Below, piece by piece: positions 15,473 to 25,692 of a stretch of DNA of 38,356 nt. The DNA is taken from NCBI GenBank assembly GCA_026984915.1, contig JALSRG010000085.1:1-38356 (forward strand), given 5' to 3'. A program made the translations under genes and the position numbers. Positions within the stretch are counted from its first letter, which is position 1. Every line of letters begins with the position of its first letter. The DNA comes from Marinosulfonomonas sp. (GTDB taxonomy: Bacteria; Pseudomonadota; Alphaproteobacteria; Rhodobacterales; Rhodobacteraceae). Under the pieces are notes generated by a model. That model saw only the letters and a program-made list of their open reading frames with translations. It searched no databases and had not been told where the DNA came from.

Positions 15473-17116
15473 TTAGACCAGACGCGAGGTGTCAATTGCC
15501 GCGCGTACAAAATCAGCAAACAACGGATGGGGGGCAAAGGGCTTTGATTTCAGTTCCGGATGGAACTGTACGCCGATGAACCACGGATGATCTTTCCACT
15601 CGACAATCTCCGGCAACCGGCCGTCCGGCGACATCCCGGAAAAAATCAGGCCCTTTTCTTCCAGTTGATCCCGATATTTTATGTCGACCTCATAACGGTG
15701 GCGGTGGCGTTCCTCTATGGTGGTTGTGCCATAGATTTCAGCTACTTTTGAGCCTTCCTTCAACGTGGCGGTATAGGCCCCCAGACGCATCGTGCCGCCC
15801 TTGTCATCGCTGACCTTGCGCCGATAGGTGTGGTTGCCCTGGATCCATTCCTTCAAGTGATAGACGACAGGCTCAAACCTGTTATCACCGGACTCATGGT
15901 CAAATTCCTCGCTGCCGGCGTTTTTCAGGCCGACGACATTGCGCGCGGCTTCGATGACAGCCATCTGCATGCCCAGACAAATGCCCAGATAGGGGACGTC
16001 GTGCTCGCGGGCGAACTGTGCCGCCTTGATCTTGCCCTCAGTGCCACGCTCGCCAAATCCGCCCGGCACAAGAATTGCGTGAAACCCTTCCAGGTGCGCC
16101 GCCGGGTCTTCCGTGTCAAATATTTCCGAATCTACCCATTTCACGTTGACCTTTACGCGGTTGGCCATGCCGCCATGGGTCAGGGCCTCGTTGATGGATT
16201 TGTAGGCATCCTCCAGTCGCGTGTATTTGCCAACAATGGCGATGTTGACCTCACCTTCCGGTTTGAAGATCCGATCGGCGACATCTTCCCAGCGCGACAG
16301 GTCGGGTTTTGGCGCCGGAGCAATGTTGAAAGCATCCAGAATGGCCTGATCCAGCCCTTCGCGATGGAAAGCCAGCGGTGCCTCGTAAATGGATTTCAGA
16401 TCATAGGCGGCGATCACGTTTTCCGGCCGCACGTTGCAGAACAAGGCGATTTTTTCGCGTTCCTTTTGCGGAATGGGGTGTTCAGACCGGCAGACCAGAA
16501 CATCCGGGGCGATGCCGATTGTCCGCAACTCTTTCACGCTGTGTTGGGTTGGTTTTGTCTTCAGTTCACCTGCGGCGGCGAGATATGGAATGAGGGTCAA
16601 ATGCATGAAAAGGCACTGGCCACGCGGCTTGTCCTGTGAAAACTGGCGAATGGCCTCGAAAAACGGCAGCGCCTCGATATCGCCAACCGTTCCGCCGATT
16701 TCGCATAGCATGAAATCCACCTCGTCGTCTCCGATCGAGATGAAGTCCTTGATTTCGTTGGTCACGTGCGGAATCACCTGAATGGTTTTGCCCAGATAAT
16801 CGCCGCGGCGTTCCTTTTCCAGCACGGTCGAATAGATGCGCCCCGACGAGACAGAATCCGTATTGCGCGCGGCGACGCCGGTAAACCGCTCATAGTGGCC
16901 CAAATCCAGATCGGTTTCCGCCCCATCATCCGTGACGAAAACCTCGCCATGTTCAAAGGGTGACATGGTTCCCGGATCGACATTCAGGTATGGGTCAAGT
17001 TTGCGAAGGCGCACTGAAAAACCACGCGCCTGCAAGAGCGCACCAAGAGCGGCCGACGATAGCCCTTTGCCAAGGCTCGACACAACACCGCCAGTAATGA
17101 AAATGTACCTCGCCAT
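15473..17116 (-). CDS. pyrG: CTP synthase
   Basis: A 547-residue CTP synthase making CTP from UTP, ATP and glutamine. The N-terminal synthetase domain opens with [13 protein letters not shown] (7-18), the UTP/ATP site; [14 protein letters not shown] and [11 protein letters not shown] are also in place. The C-terminal amidotransferase domain has the triad Cys380 (LGICLGMQ), His519 and Glu521 (QFHPEL). Length and start ([10 protein letters not shown]) are normal for the family, with a GGGGGAT ribosome site. It follows secG, a conserved order in Rhodobacterales, and is followed by a DUF1330 gene. Confidence 0.98.
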   Translation of the reverse strand: MARYIFITGGVVSSLGKGLSSAALGALLQARGFSVRLRKLDPYLNVDPGTMSPFEHGEVFVTDDGAETDLDLGHYERFTGVAARNTDSVSSGRIYSTVLEKERRGDYLGKTIQVIPHVTNEIKDFISIGDDEVDFMLCEIGGTVGDIEALPFFEAIRQFSQDKPRGQCLFMHLTLIPYLAAAGELKTKPTQHSVKELRTIGIAPDVLVCRSEHPIPQKEREKIALFCNVRPENVIAAYDLKSIYEAPLAFHREGLDQAILDAFNIAPAPKPDLSRWEDVADRIFKPEGEVNIAIVGKYTRLEDAYKSINEALTHGGMANRVKVNVKWVDSEIFDTEDPAAHLEGFHAILVPGGFGERGTEGKIKAAQFAREHDVPYLGICLGMQMAVIEAARNVVGLKNAGSEEFDHESGDNRFEPVVYHLKEWIQGNHTYRRKVSDDKGGTMRLGAYTATLKEGSKVAEIYGTTTIEERHRHRYEVDIKYRDQLEEKGLIFSGMSPDGRLPEIVEWKDHPWFIGVQFHPELKSKPFAPHPLFADFVRAAIDTSRLV

Positions 17117-17290
17117 GTGGATGGCATCCCCCGTGTTTTGTTTTTTGCTGCTCGATTCGGCCCCAAAAAAGCCCCAGCATCACGGGATTTAACCTATAGA
17201 GGATTCGCCAGCGATCTGCAAGCAGACCGCTAGATGCTGTTGCCCCAATCAGTGTTGGACCAATTTATAGTGGTTTGTCAGAGATTTCGC

Positions 17291-17689
17291 CTAGTCGGCC
17301 CTGGGTGGTGCAACCGGACCGCCATTCGTGGCATCAGCCGGGCTGGGCGGCAACAGATCCGATTCAGGCAAAACCGGAACGCTCGGTGCCGCTGGTACGG
17401 GGGCTGTCGTTTCGGCCGGGGTTGTGTCGGTTGTCCGGTCCAGAACCGATTGATCAGCGGCGTTTCTGGCCGCGATGATGGTCAGCGAGATCGACGTGAT
17501 GATGAAAGCGATCGCGAAAACCCAGGTGAGCTTTGCCAATGCGGTTGCTGCGGCGCGCCCGGACATGACGCCGCCACCGCCGCCACCGCCGCCCATACCC
17601 AAGCCGCCCCCTTCAGAGCGTTGGAGCAATACGATCCCGATCAGGCACAAGGCCAGAATCAGATGGACGACAAGGACAACATTTTCCAT
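17291..17689 (-). CDS. secG: Preprotein translocase subunit SecG
   Basis: A 132-residue SecG, the small membrane subunit of the SecYEG protein-export channel. The first membrane segment (VVLVVHLILALCLIGIVLLQ) is followed by the signature RSEGGGLGMGG and an octa-glycine stretch, then a second segment (LAKLTWVFAIAFIITSISL). The C-terminal tail of about 50 residues is rich in Pro, Ala and Thr, as in other alphaproteobacterial SecGs, and is longer than the enterobacterial protein. It precedes pyrG by about 170 bases. Confidence 0.95.
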   Translation of the reverse strand: MENVVLVVHLILALCLIGIVLLQRSEGGGLGMGGGGGGGGVMSGRAAATALAKLTWVFAIAFIITSISLTIIAARNAADQSVLDRTTDTTPAETTAPVPAAPSVPVLPESDLLPPSPADATNGGPVAPPRAD

Positions 17690-17775
17690 AGGGCATTCCG
17701 TTTGGCTTCGATGGGGTTATCTAGGGCCAGACGCCCCGGCCCGCAAGGGGTTTGGCACATTGCAACGGGAAAATG

Positions 17776-18171
17776 TTACTCGCTGTGCTCGTCTACATCG
17801 ACCTGACCGGAGATTGCCCGCCGCACCAGGCTCCAGGAAAGGCCGATGCCCAAGACCACGGAAAGCGCAAAAATGCCCAGCCAGGCATTCAGCGTCGGGT
17901 TTTCCAGGTTCAGAATGCCACGGTCAATCAATACCCAGATCAGTACAGCCATGAATGCAGCGACCAGCAGAATTCCAAAGGCACCGATTGATCGCAGGGT
18001 CGCACGCAAATAAATGACATATCCGACCAGCAAAAGCAGGCCGAACAGCAGAGTCATGGGCAGGTCTCTGTCATAGTTTTCCATGGCCCAACTGGTAAAA
18101 TTCCAGCGGGTCGGGTTGAAGGTGGCGGCCAGCAAGGCAAATGCAAACGCCCAACGCAGAAAAAATCCCAT
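17776..18171 (-). CDS. DUF6524 family membrane protein
   Basis: A 131-residue protein with about four membrane segments, recognised by the strongly conserved start MGFFLRWAFAFALLAATFNPTRWNF and by LRATLRSIGAFG and LGIGLSWSLVRRAISGQ. The function of this family is unknown. The ATG at 18171 is preferred (AGAGGGAT lies just upstream) although the frame is open to 18216. It diverges from purA across a 137-base gap and precedes secG. Confidence 0.82.
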   Translation of the reverse strand: MGFFLRWAFAFALLAATFNPTRWNFTSWAMENYDRDLPMTLLFGLLLLVGYVIYLRATLRSIGAFGILLVAAFMAVLIWVLIDRGILNLENPTLNAWLGIFALSVVLGIGLSWSLVRRAISGQVDVDEHSE

Positions 18172-18308
18172 GGTGATCCCTCTATTTTTCGTGTGATTTG
18201 CCTGAATAGGATACACATGTCCAGATTTGTGCGGAATTTATGGTTTCGCGAAACGTCAGGGGCGGCTATACGGGCGCCGGTTTGACACGATACTGATCGG
18301 GGATTGAA

Positions 18309-19601
18309 ATGGCCAATGTGGTTGTCGTCGGCGCACAATGGGGCGATGAAGGAAAAGGCAAGATTGTCGATTGGCTGTCTGAGCGCGCGGATGTTATCGC
18401 GCGGTTTCAGGGCGGCCATAATGCCGGGCATACACTGGTTATTGATGGTGAGGTGTTCAAGCTGCATGCGTTGCCTTCCGGGGTTGTACGCGGTGGCAAG
18501 CTGAGCGTGATTGGCAATGGTGTGGTGCTTGACCCCTGGCATCTGCTGGAGGAAATCAACACGCTGCGGGGGCAGGGTGTGGAAATCACCCCGGAAACGC
18601 TGATGATTGCCGAAAACACGCCGTTGATTCTGCCAATTCATGGCGAACTCGACCGCGCCCGAGAGGCACAGAACGCGGTGGCAAAAATCGGCACCACCGG
18701 ACGTGGGATCGGGCCTGCCTATGAAGACAAGGTTGGCCGCCGTTCCGTAAGGGTGGCGGATCTGGCCGATGAGGCAACGCTCGAGCTTAGGGTGGAGCGG
18801 GCCCTGGTCCACCATGATGCCCTGCGCCGGGGCCTGGGACTGGCGGAGATTGACCGCAAAGCCCTCTTGGCACGTCTGCTGGACGTTGCCCCGCATATTC
18901 TTGCCTATGCCGCGCCGGTGTGGAAAGTTCTGAACGAGAAGCGCAAGGCCGGCAAACGCATTTTGTTTGAAGGGGCGCAAGGCAGCCTGCTGGATATTGA
19001 TTTTGGTACCTATCCCTTTGTCACGTCTTCCAACGTGATTGCCGGCCAGGCCGCGACGGGGACAGGTATCGGGCCGGGGTCGATAGATTTTGTTCTTGGT
19101 ATTGTCAAAGCCTATACAACCCGGGTGGGTGAAGGGCCCTTCCCGACAGAACTGGAAGACAGCGACGGCCAGCGGCTGGGAGAGCGCGGACATGAATTTG
19201 GCACAACCACCGGGCGCAAGCGACGCTGTGGATGGTTTGATGCGGTTCTTGTTCGCCAGACCTGCGCAACCAGTGGGGTCAACGGAATTGCCCTGACCAA
19301 ACTCGATGTCCTGGATGGGTTTGACGAATTGAAGATCTGTGTCGGCTATGAATTGGATGGGCGGAAACTGGATTACCTTCCAACTGCGGCCGACCAACAG
19401 GCACGCGTTACCCCGGTATACGAAACCATGCCCGGATGGCAGGAAAGCACAGAAGGCGCGCGCACATGGGCCGAATTACCCGCCGCCGCGATCAAATATG
19501 TGCGCCACATAGAAGAGCTGATTGAATGCCCCGTGGCGCTCTTGTCGACAAGCCCCGAGCGCGAGGACACGATCCTTGTCACTGATCCGTTTGCCGACTG
19601 A
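18309..19601 (+). CDS. purA: Adenylosuccinate synthetase
   Basis: A 430-residue PurA, converting IMP and aspartate to adenylosuccinate with GTP. The P-loop-like [10 protein letters not shown] begins the protein with catalytic Asp13, and catalytic His41 lies in QGGHNAGHT. Later signatures are [33 protein letters not shown] and the GTP-binding TKLDVLDG. Length and start are standard. Its TGA overlaps the ATG of the following DUF2842 gene by one base, which links the two translationally. Confidence 0.98.
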   Translation: MANVVVVGAQWGDEGKGKIVDWLSERADVIARFQGGHNAGHTLVIDGEVFKLHALPSGVVRGGKLSVIGNGVVLDPWHLLEEINTLRGQGVEITPETLMIAENTPLILPIHGELDRAREAQNAVAKIGTTGRGIGPAYEDKVGRRSVRVADLADEATLELRVERALVHHDALRRGLGLAEIDRKALLARLLDVAPHILAYAAPVWKVLNEKRKAGKRILFEGAQGSLLDIDFGTYPFVTSSNVIAGQAATGTGIGPGSIDFVLGIVKAYTTRVGEGPFPTELEDSDGQRLGERGHEFGTTTGRKRRCGWFDAVLVRQTCATSGVNGIALTKLDVLDGFDELKICVGYELDGRKLDYLPTAADQQARVTPVYETMPGWQESTEGARTWAELPAAAIKYVRHIEELIECPVALLSTSPEREDTILVTDPFAD

Positions 19602-19846
19602 TGGCCCTGTCTTACAAAGCCCGCCGGCGCTGGTCGCTGATCATCCTTCTGATAGGGTTGCCGGTTTACGTCATTGTGGCGGTCAATCTGGTGGATTTGT
19701 TTGACCGGCCACCGTTTTTGCTCGAACTGGCAATTTACATCGGGCTGGGGTTTCTTTGGGCCCTGCCGTTCAAGTCGGTGTTTCTGGGGGTGGGGCAGGC
19801 CGATCCGGATGCGCCCCAAGAGGATGATGACAAAAAGAGCAGATAA
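19601..19846 (+). CDS. DUF2842 family small membrane protein
   Basis: An 81-residue protein with two membrane segments (RWSLIILLIGLPVYVIVAVNLV and LLELAIYIGLGFLWALPF) and a charged, acidic-then-basic tail (DPDAPQEDDDKKSR). It matches DUF2842, a small alphaproteobacterial family of unknown function, which often ends in KGVG or FKSVFLGVGQADPD-like segments as here. The start codon shares one base with the purA stop. A terminator hairpin follows 37 bases downstream. Confidence 0.88.
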   Translation: MALSYKARRRWSLIILLIGLPVYVIVAVNLVDLFDRPPFLLELAIYIGLGFLWALPFKSVFLGVGQADPDAPQEDDDKKSR

Positions 19847-19883
19847 ATCAAAGCTGGGGCAGGATAGGGCACGGGCATGAAAA

Positions 19884-19910
19884 AGGCGGAGGCGCTCTCG
19901 CACTCCGCCT
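19884..19910. terminator. Bidirectional terminator between DUF2842 and the acidic-protein gene
   Basis: AGGCGGAG at 19884-19891 pairs perfectly with CTCCGCCT at 19903-19910 (8-bp stem, 11-base loop). On the minus strand it is followed by TTTT; on the plus strand by GTTCTTT. It lies between two genes that end towards each other. Confidence 0.75.
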
Positions 19911-19932
19911 GTTCTTTCACAATGTGGTTGGC

Positions 19933-22329
19933 TTATTCACCGGCGATGCGGGATTCAGGCTTGAACCGTGTGGTTTCAGCGATAACAAACAGGCCGCGTT
20001 TCACTTTGCGGATTTTTCCCTGACGCAACAGTTGACCAAATGACCGCAGGCTGTCTTCCCGGTTGAAGCCCGCTTCGGCAGAGGCATTTGCAACCTGCCG
20101 CATGATCTGGGGGCGAGAGAAATGTGGCCGGCCTTCAACGTATGATGCATAGGCTGCCGCAGCTTCCAGAAGATCGGGGAGCTCGGTTGCCCCCATGCGC
20201 TGGGCGAACTCGGTAAAGCTGGTGCTGTCTGCCAGGATTTTTTCTTCGTCCCAAAGCGCGTCTTCCGGATTTGCTTCCTCTTGACGCTTTGTTTTCCCGG
20301 AAGCAGCCAGGTCTTCCTTGCGGATGCGGCGGGGGCGGATTGGTGTCACCGGCGTGGTATCGGTGGCTTCCTCCTGTTCCGGGGTGTTTGTGTCTTCATC
20401 TTCGGGCTGTTCGTCAATACGCTGTTCCGAGACCAGCATCAGAGGTGCCAGCCGCGCCGGGCTATTGCCGCGGCTGGGGCGGCGCGGGCGGATCACCTGG
20501 GCCAGATCCTCGCGATAGGGTTCGGCTTCGTCTTCACTCTCCGCTTCGGATTTTCCACCTTTCAACAGACGGTCGGCGACTGTTGCTGCAACCGCAGCCC
20601 GTAGGTGAGAAATCGCAGAGCGGCGACGTGTCCCTTCCGGGGCGTCGAACTGATGGTTCGTTTCGTCCAGGATCCGCCCGGCTTCCTCATCTACCTCTTC
20701 ATTTTCGAGGAGCGTCCGGCGAACGTGACTTGTATTGCCTGAGTCAGCATCGTCCTCTTCTGAATCCGTCAGTTCATTGATCAAATCGGTTTCGTCATCT
20801 GCCGACAAGATGCCTTCATCCAGATCGCTCTGGATTTTCGCCATCAGTTCCGTTTCGTCGATGTCATCCTCGGCGAAAAGCGATTCTTCCTCGTCCTCGG
20901 GGCCTTCTTTCAGATCAGTCGCGTCAGCGTCTTCCTGATCTTCGGTAAAAGCGTTTTCTTCTGCGACTTCCGGGGAATCTGAAGAGGAAACAAGGCCAAA
21001 CCCGGCTTTCTTCAGCTTGATCAGCCGGGCACGGGCGCGCTGAGCCGCGGTCAGAGGCGCATCTTCCTCTTCGGCTTTATCTTCGTCGTCGTGGTTACTG
21101 TCCTGGGGGTCTTCCTGCGTATCGGCGTCGAGTATCGCGGCAAGCGTTTCCTCGTCGTCCAATTCCGCGTCATCGTCTTCAATCTCGTCATTTTCAGCAA
21201 CCAGGTCGCCTTCATCCTCACAGATCTCATCGAGCAGAGCGGAAATTGCGCCGTTTTCGGGGCTTTCGTCGGTTGCTTCGTCAGATGAACTTTCGTCAGT
21301 GATTTCTTCAACGCTCTCTTCCGTGACAAGCGTATCCAGAACCAGAACATTGCCTGACTCATCTGGTGTTTCGTCGCCAGCTTCGTCATTCTGATCTTCT
21401 GTTGTCTCGTTGGCAGCATCCTCAACAGGTTCTTCGTCTGTTGCTACAGCGAGTTCCTCGTTGGTTTCGGTGTCTTCTTCCGTGTCATCCTCGGCAGCCA
21501 GTTCCGGCTCGGCCTCGGCGGCGTCGTCCTCACCTGTTTCAGCAAGCTCTTCTTCGCTCTGGGCGAGTTCTTCCGCCTGCGGTTCCTCTTCCGGCGTCTC
21601 TTGTCCGTCTGGAGCGCTTTCTTCCAGAACCTCTTCGGAAACCTCTGCCTCGGCTTCATCGGCTTGCGCAAGATCCTCTGACACGGCAGTGCCATCTATA
21701 TCTGTTGCGTCATCTGTTGCGTTGGCCGTTTCGGAAATCTCGGCCGCATCGGCTTCGGCAATTTCGGATTCAGATACACTTTCATCCTGAACAGGCGCTG
21801 CCTGCTCTTCGCTGATCTCATCGGTAATTTCTTCTGCTTCAGAAACGGCAGTGGCGGCCTTGGCTTTGGAAACAACGGCACGAATGCGCTTCAGCTTTGC
21901 CGCGACGCTTTCGATGTCAGGGTCTTCCGTGGCCGGGAACATCGGCGCATTTTCAGCCACGTCATCAACAATCTCGGCAACAGACGGTGTTTCTGCCGCG
22001 ACCTGTGCCGGTTTGGTAGCAGGGCGCGCGGTTGGGGCGCTGGCGGGTGCGGCCAGTTCCGGGGCTTCATCCGCGGCGCGGGCACGCAGAACAACATTAT
22101 TGTCTGTTACATGCGCTTCCACACGCGATTGAATCTCGCGCTCGGCAATTCTGGCCAGCATCTCTCCGTCCGGAACCGGCGGCTCTGCTCCAAAATAGCG
22201 GTCATCCGCAGCCAGGTCGCGGAAATATTCCGCAATGGCTTTCATCGTCTCGAATGAATCGTCGAATCCTTCGAGTGTGCAGGAGAACGTTCCATAAGAA
22301 ACGGTGAGTATTTTACTCGCGCCTACCAT
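19933..22329 (-). CDS. Large acidic, mostly disordered protein with conserved ends (unknown function)
   Basis: A 798-residue protein of unknown function. Residues 1-85 form a compact, probably folded N-terminus (SKILTVSYGTFSCTLEGFDD, AIAEYFRDLAADDRYFGAEPP) that I recognise as conserved in Rhodobacterales. Residues 160-560 are dominated by Glu, Asp, Ala, Ser and Thr and should be disordered. Short basic islands interrupt this: 143-158, 430-445, 567-592, 613-622 and 664-672. The last 100 residues are ordered again and resemble a winged-helix-like unit (about 700-790: FSRPQIMRQVANASAEAG, then GKIRKVKRGLFVI). Similar proteins are sometimes loosely labelled chemotaxis proteins, which nothing here supports. 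It is transcribed alone between two convergent or divergent neighbours. Confidence 0.85.
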   Translation of the reverse strand: MVGASKILTVSYGTFSCTLEGFDDSFETMKAIAEYFRDLAADDRYFGAEPPVPDGEMLARIAEREIQSRVEAHVTDNNVVLRARAADEAPELAAPASAPTARPATKPAQVAAETPSVAEIVDDVAENAPMFPATEDPDIESVAAKLKRIRAVVSKAKAATAVSEAEEITDEISEEQAAPVQDESVSESEIAEADAAEISETANATDDATDIDGTAVSEDLAQADEAEAEVSEEVLEESAPDGQETPEEEPQAEELAQSEEELAETGEDDAAEAEPELAAEDDTEEDTETNEELAVATDEEPVEDAANETTEDQNDEAGDETPDESGNVLVLDTLVTEESVEEITDESSSDEATDESPENGAISALLDEICEDEGDLVAENDEIEDDDAELDDEETLAAILDADTQEDPQDSNHDDEDKAEEEDAPLTAAQRARARLIKLKKAGFGLVSSSDSPEVAEENAFTEDQEDADATDLKEGPEDEEESLFAEDDIDETELMAKIQSDLDEGILSADDETDLINELTDSEEDDADSGNTSHVRRTLLENEEVDEEAGRILDETNHQFDAPEGTRRRSAISHLRAAVAATVADRLLKGGKSEAESEDEAEPYREDLAQVIRPRRPSRGNSPARLAPLMLVSEQRIDEQPEDEDTNTPEQEEATDTTPVTPIRPRRIRKEDLAASGKTKRQEEANPEDALWDEEKILADSTSFTEFAQRMGATELPDLLEAAAAYASYVEGRPHFSRPQIMRQVANASAEAGFNREDSLRSFGQLLRQGKIRKVKRGLFVIAETTRFKPESRIAGE

Positions 22330-22469
22330 ATGTCTGCTCGCTTTCGTTTCTATTAAGCAAGATTGCTTTCATCATAGAATGGTTCTTGATCCAGAACAAA
22401 ACTAGGATTTCAAAGGTATTATTTCATGGCAATATTGTGGCAGGTTTCCAAAACGGGCATAAAGCCGGG

Positions 22470-23162
22470 ATGACACCACATATTGTTCAATCGCCTTTTC
22501 CTGTAACCCTCCTTGGTGGAGGAGAGGCTACTTCACAAGACGTTAAGGAAGCGTTGAGCCATGCTCCGGCCATAATTGCGGCGGATGGTGGCACAAGTAT
22601 GGCCCTTGAATTGGGGCAAATGCCCATAGCGGTGATTGGTGATATGGATTCGATTGATTCGGAATCTCGCGCCCGAATTCCCGCCGATCGGCTGCATCTG
22701 ATTTCCGAGCAGAACAGCACGGATTTTGATAAATGCCTGCGTAACATCCATGCTCCCATGGTGCTTGGGGTGGGGTTCACCGGCCTGCGGATTGATCATC
22801 AACTCGCCGCTTTCAGTACTTTGCTGCGCTATCCGCAAAAACCCTGCATACTGCTGGCGAGGGACGAGGTAATTTTCCTTGCACCGGCTGAAATGACAAT
22901 CGGCTTGCCTGTCGGTTCCCGGGTTTCACTGTTTCCGCTAAGAACCGGCCGCGTTACAGCCAGCGGTTTGCGCTGGCCCCTTGGCAATATGCAACTGAAA
23001 GCCGGGGCGCAGATAGGAACCTCCAATGAGGTTGCGCGAGAGACCGTCAAGCTAAAGACGGACCATCCGGGAATACTGGTTCTTTTGCCAAGGGCGGCAC
23101 TCGCAAGCGCTATACAGGCGGTTCTTGCGGCACAACTTCATGCCCCTGCGCCCGCTCTCTGA
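22470..23162 (+). CDS. Thiamine pyrophosphokinase
   Basis: A 230-residue enzyme transferring pyrophosphate from ATP to thiamine to give TPP. The family motifs appear in order: VTLLGGGEA (13-20), IIAADGGTSMAL (35-46), VIGDMDSI (55-62), the STDFDKCL segment (83-90), and GFTGLRIDHQLA. The ATG at 22470 is chosen because the conserved domain starts directly after it; the frame is open upstream to 22386 but that part looks non-coding. The ribosome site is weak. The 3' end overlaps the convergent exporter gene by 53 bases. Confidence 0.88.
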   Translation: MTPHIVQSPFPVTLLGGGEATSQDVKEALSHAPAIIAADGGTSMALELGQMPIAVIGDMDSIDSESRARIPADRLHLISEQNSTDFDKCLRNIHAPMVLGVGFTGLRIDHQLAAFSTLLRYPQKPCILLARDEVIFLAPAEMTIGLPVGSRVSLFPLRTGRVTASGLRWPLGNMQLKAGAQIGTSNEVARETVKLKTDHPGILVLLPRAALASAIQAVLAAQLHAPAPAL

Positions 23163-24021
23163 GGACAATATACAGCCCGGCAGCCATAGAGACCACGATC
23201 CCGAGGGCCGCAACATCATTCGGAATATCACGAAAAACCAGCCATCCTATGAGGGTCGCAAAGGGCAGTTCCAGATACTGGATCGGGGCGAGAGTGGCTG
23301 AGGGGGCATGACGCAGCGACCAGGTCATTAACAGATGCGCGAATGTGCCAACGAAACCGAGGGCGAGCAGGAGCCACAATGTTCCGCTGTCCGGCCAGAT
23401 CAGCGCCAGGGCCGGAATGCTCTGACCGAATGCGATGGCCGGCAGCAAGAGAAGAAAAGCCAACGCGCCACTTATGGCCTGCAACACGATCGGATCAGAA
23501 CGTGTGGCCAACTGCCGCGTCGTCATTATGAAAAGCGCAAAGACAATTGCCACCAGCAGCGGCAACAATGCCGCCCATCCAACTGCGGCAAAGCTGGGTT
23601 GAATGACAAGCAGGGTGCCGGCAAAGCCGACTGCACAGGCAACAAGGCGGCGCACACCCACCGTTTCCTTCAATACGTAGGCCCCGAGAAGCAGCAAGAG
23701 AAAAGGCTCAACAAATGCGATGGCCAAGGCTTCTGCAAGCGGCAGGTAACGCAATGCCAGAAACATCGCGCTGATTCCGACGATGTGCAGGGCCGAGCGA
23801 AAGATCATCAATCCCCAGTCAGAACGGCGCAGGCCCAGTTTACGCCCGGTTAGCCGGATGATCGGCAACAGGATGACGGTTTGCAGGGCGAATCGCACCA
23901 GTACGATTTCCCCCAGGGAAATCCTGCTTCCGAGCAGTTTCGCGAGTGAGTCTCCCAAAGGGGCCAGCGCGCAGAATCCGACCATAAGGAGAATGCCGAG
24001 AATGGGGCGATCAGAATGCAT
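23110..24021 (-). CDS. EamA-family (DMT superfamily) transporter
   Basis: A 303-residue inner-membrane protein with about ten hydrophobic segments arranged as two EamA repeats, as in the drug/metabolite transporter superfamily. Repeat signatures include ALRYLPLAEALAIAFVEPFLLLLLGAYVLKE in the first half and RHAPSATLAPIQYLELPFATLIGWLVFRD in the second. Substrates of this family range from amino acids to S-adenosylmethionine and cannot be inferred. It follows sdaA on the same strand after 45 bases; its stop lies inside the thiamine pyrophosphokinase gene. Confidence 0.9.
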   Translation of the reverse strand: MHSDRPILGILLMVGFCALAPLGDSLAKLLGSRISLGEIVLVRFALQTVILLPIIRLTGRKLGLRRSDWGLMIFRSALHIVGISAMFLALRYLPLAEALAIAFVEPFLLLLLGAYVLKETVGVRRLVACAVGFAGTLLVIQPSFAAVGWAALLPLLVAIVFALFIMTTRQLATRSDPIVLQAISGALAFLLLLPAIAFGQSIPALALIWPDSGTLWLLLALGFVGTFAHLLMTWSLRHAPSATLAPIQYLELPFATLIGWLVFRDIPNDVAALGIVVSMAAGLYIVLRERAQGHEVVPQEPPV

Positions 24022-24066
24022 CGGGGCAGAATAGGGGCGTGCGCAGAGCAGGGCAACCGCAATGGG

Positions 24067-25446
24067 TCAGCAATTGGGAATGTTTACAGCCAGTCCGCCC
24101 AGTGCGGTTTCTTTGTATTTATGGCTCATGTCCTCACCGGTCTGGCGCATGGTTTCGATTGCGCTGTCCAGAGGCACCAGGTGCTTTCCGTCACCACGCA
24201 AAGCCAGAGACGCGGCCGACACGGCTTTGATCGTGCCCAGCCCATTGCGTTCAATACAGGGAACCTGTACCAGCCCGCCGACCGGATCACAGGTCATGCC
24301 CATATGATGCTCCAGCGCAATTTCAGCCGCGTTTTCCACCTGTTCCGGTGTTCCGCCCATGACAGCACAGAAACCAGCGGCCGCCATGGCCGCGGCACTG
24401 CCGATTTCCGCCTGACAACCGCATTCCGCCCCCGAGATCGAGGCATTATGCTTGATCAGCCCACCGATGGCGGCCGCCGTCAGAAGAAAATCGGAGATCA
24501 GTGCCTTTCGGGCCTGGGGCACATGGTCCAGCCAGTAACGGATTGTGGCGGGAACAACCCCGGCGGCACCGTTGGTCGGGGCGGTCACAACCTGCCCGCC
24601 CGCGGCATTTTCCTCGTTCACGGCCATGGCATAGACCATCATCCAGTCATTGGCCGAATGCGGGGCATTCATGTTCATGCCCCGTTCCGCCATCAGCGCC
24701 TTGTGAATGGCATGCGCCCGGCGTCGCACATTCAGGCCCCCGGGAAGGATGCCGTCAGCAGCCAGGCCGCGCTCGATACAGGCGTTCATAGTATTCCAGA
24801 TATGGGTCAATCCCTTTTCCAGATCGGTGCGGCCGATATGTTTCAGTTCATTGGCGCGTTTCAGTTCGGCGATTGATTTGCCGCTGTCCCGCGCCATGCA
24901 CAGCATTTGTGCGGCAGTTTCAAAAGGATAGGGGTGAATGCTGGTTTGCCGGGTTGGCTCTGTCGGTGGCTGAGCATGTTCGGCCTCGGTCAGGACAAAG
25001 CCGCCACCGATGGAGTAATAGGTTTCCTGCAGGATCACATCGCCCTGTTCGTCCGTCGCCATCAGAATCATGCCGTTTGCATGGCCGGGCAGCAGTGTTT
25101 CGTAATCAAAGACCAGATCTTTTTCGGGATCAAAGCGCAAAAGCGGCAGGTTCTCCGGTTTTACGGCCTTCAGCCTTTTGATTTCTGCCAGCGCAGCTTC
25201 TGCCTTTTCCATATCGTAGGTTTCCGGCTGAAACCCGGCCAGGCCAAGTATGGTCGCACGGTCTGTCGCGTGTCCGGCTCCGGTAAAAGCAAGAGAGCCG
25301 TGCAAAGACGCCCGCAGGCCGCTGGGTTTGAAGGGGCTGTTTCGTAAAAGATCCAGAAAACGCCCGGCGGCCACCATCGGCCCCATGGTATGCGAGGACG
25401 ACGGACCAATGCCGACCTTGAATAAATCGAAAACACTTAGAAACAT
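24067..25446 (-). CDS. sdaA: L-serine ammonia-lyase (iron-sulfur type)
   Basis: A 459-residue single-chain L-serine dehydratase turning serine into pyruvate and ammonia with a [4Fe-4S] cluster. The N-terminal beta domain opens with [19 protein letters not shown] (5-24). The alpha domain carries [20 protein letters not shown], which holds two cluster cysteines, and [16 protein letters not shown] with further conserved cysteines. The ATG at 25446 is preferred: GGAG precedes it by six bases and the upstream in-frame start at 25500 adds an unconserved segment. Serine breakdown could be functionally linked to the EamA exporter behind it, though only proximity supports this. Confidence 0.95.
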   Translation of the reverse strand: MFLSVFDLFKVGIGPSSSHTMGPMVAAGRFLDLLRNSPFKPSGLRASLHGSLAFTGAGHATDRATILGLAGFQPETYDMEKAEAALAEIKRLKAVKPENLPLLRFDPEKDLVFDYETLLPGHANGMILMATDEQGDVILQETYYSIGGGFVLTEAEHAQPPTEPTRQTSIHPYPFETAAQMLCMARDSGKSIAELKRANELKHIGRTDLEKGLTHIWNTMNACIERGLAADGILPGGLNVRRRAHAIHKALMAERGMNMNAPHSANDWMMVYAMAVNEENAAGGQVVTAPTNGAAGVVPATIRYWLDHVPQARKALISDFLLTAAAIGGLIKHNASISGAECGCQAEIGSAAAMAAAGFCAVMGGTPEQVENAAEIALEHHMGMTCDPVGGLVQVPCIERNGLGTIKAVSAASLALRGDGKHLVPLDSAIETMRQTGEDMSHKYKETALGGLAVNIPNC

Positions 25447-25692
25447 ATGCGGCTCCGCGACGTTTACCGGCATATATGGCGCAAATTGCAGCAGGCGCAA
25501 TCGCCCGAATGCGACGCAATAAGACCGGGCCGCGCAGTTTCGGTGCCGATCTGCGTTAACAGAACGGGTATCTGCACAGATTTCGCGCGCAGCCGCCCAA
25601 TCAGGCCAGGCCGCCCTGGGGCAATGGCTATTTGCCGGGAAAGCCTCCCGATAGGGAAGAGGGTGCCATCCGCCGTCGCTGCAGTCGCGGTC

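Noticed and set aside
17560-17620. GC-rich trinucleotide-like repeat
   Set aside because: It encodes the normal glycine-rich loop of SecG rather than an independent repeat element.
18282-18287. TTGACA box ahead of purA
   Set aside because: A -10 box at normal spacing would fall on the purA start codon, leaving no leader; not defensible as the purA promoter.
18054-19397. Long open frame on the minus strand across purA
   Set aside because: It lies opposite purA and the start of DUF6524, has no family resemblance and no ribosome site; it is a shadow of GC-rich coding sequence.
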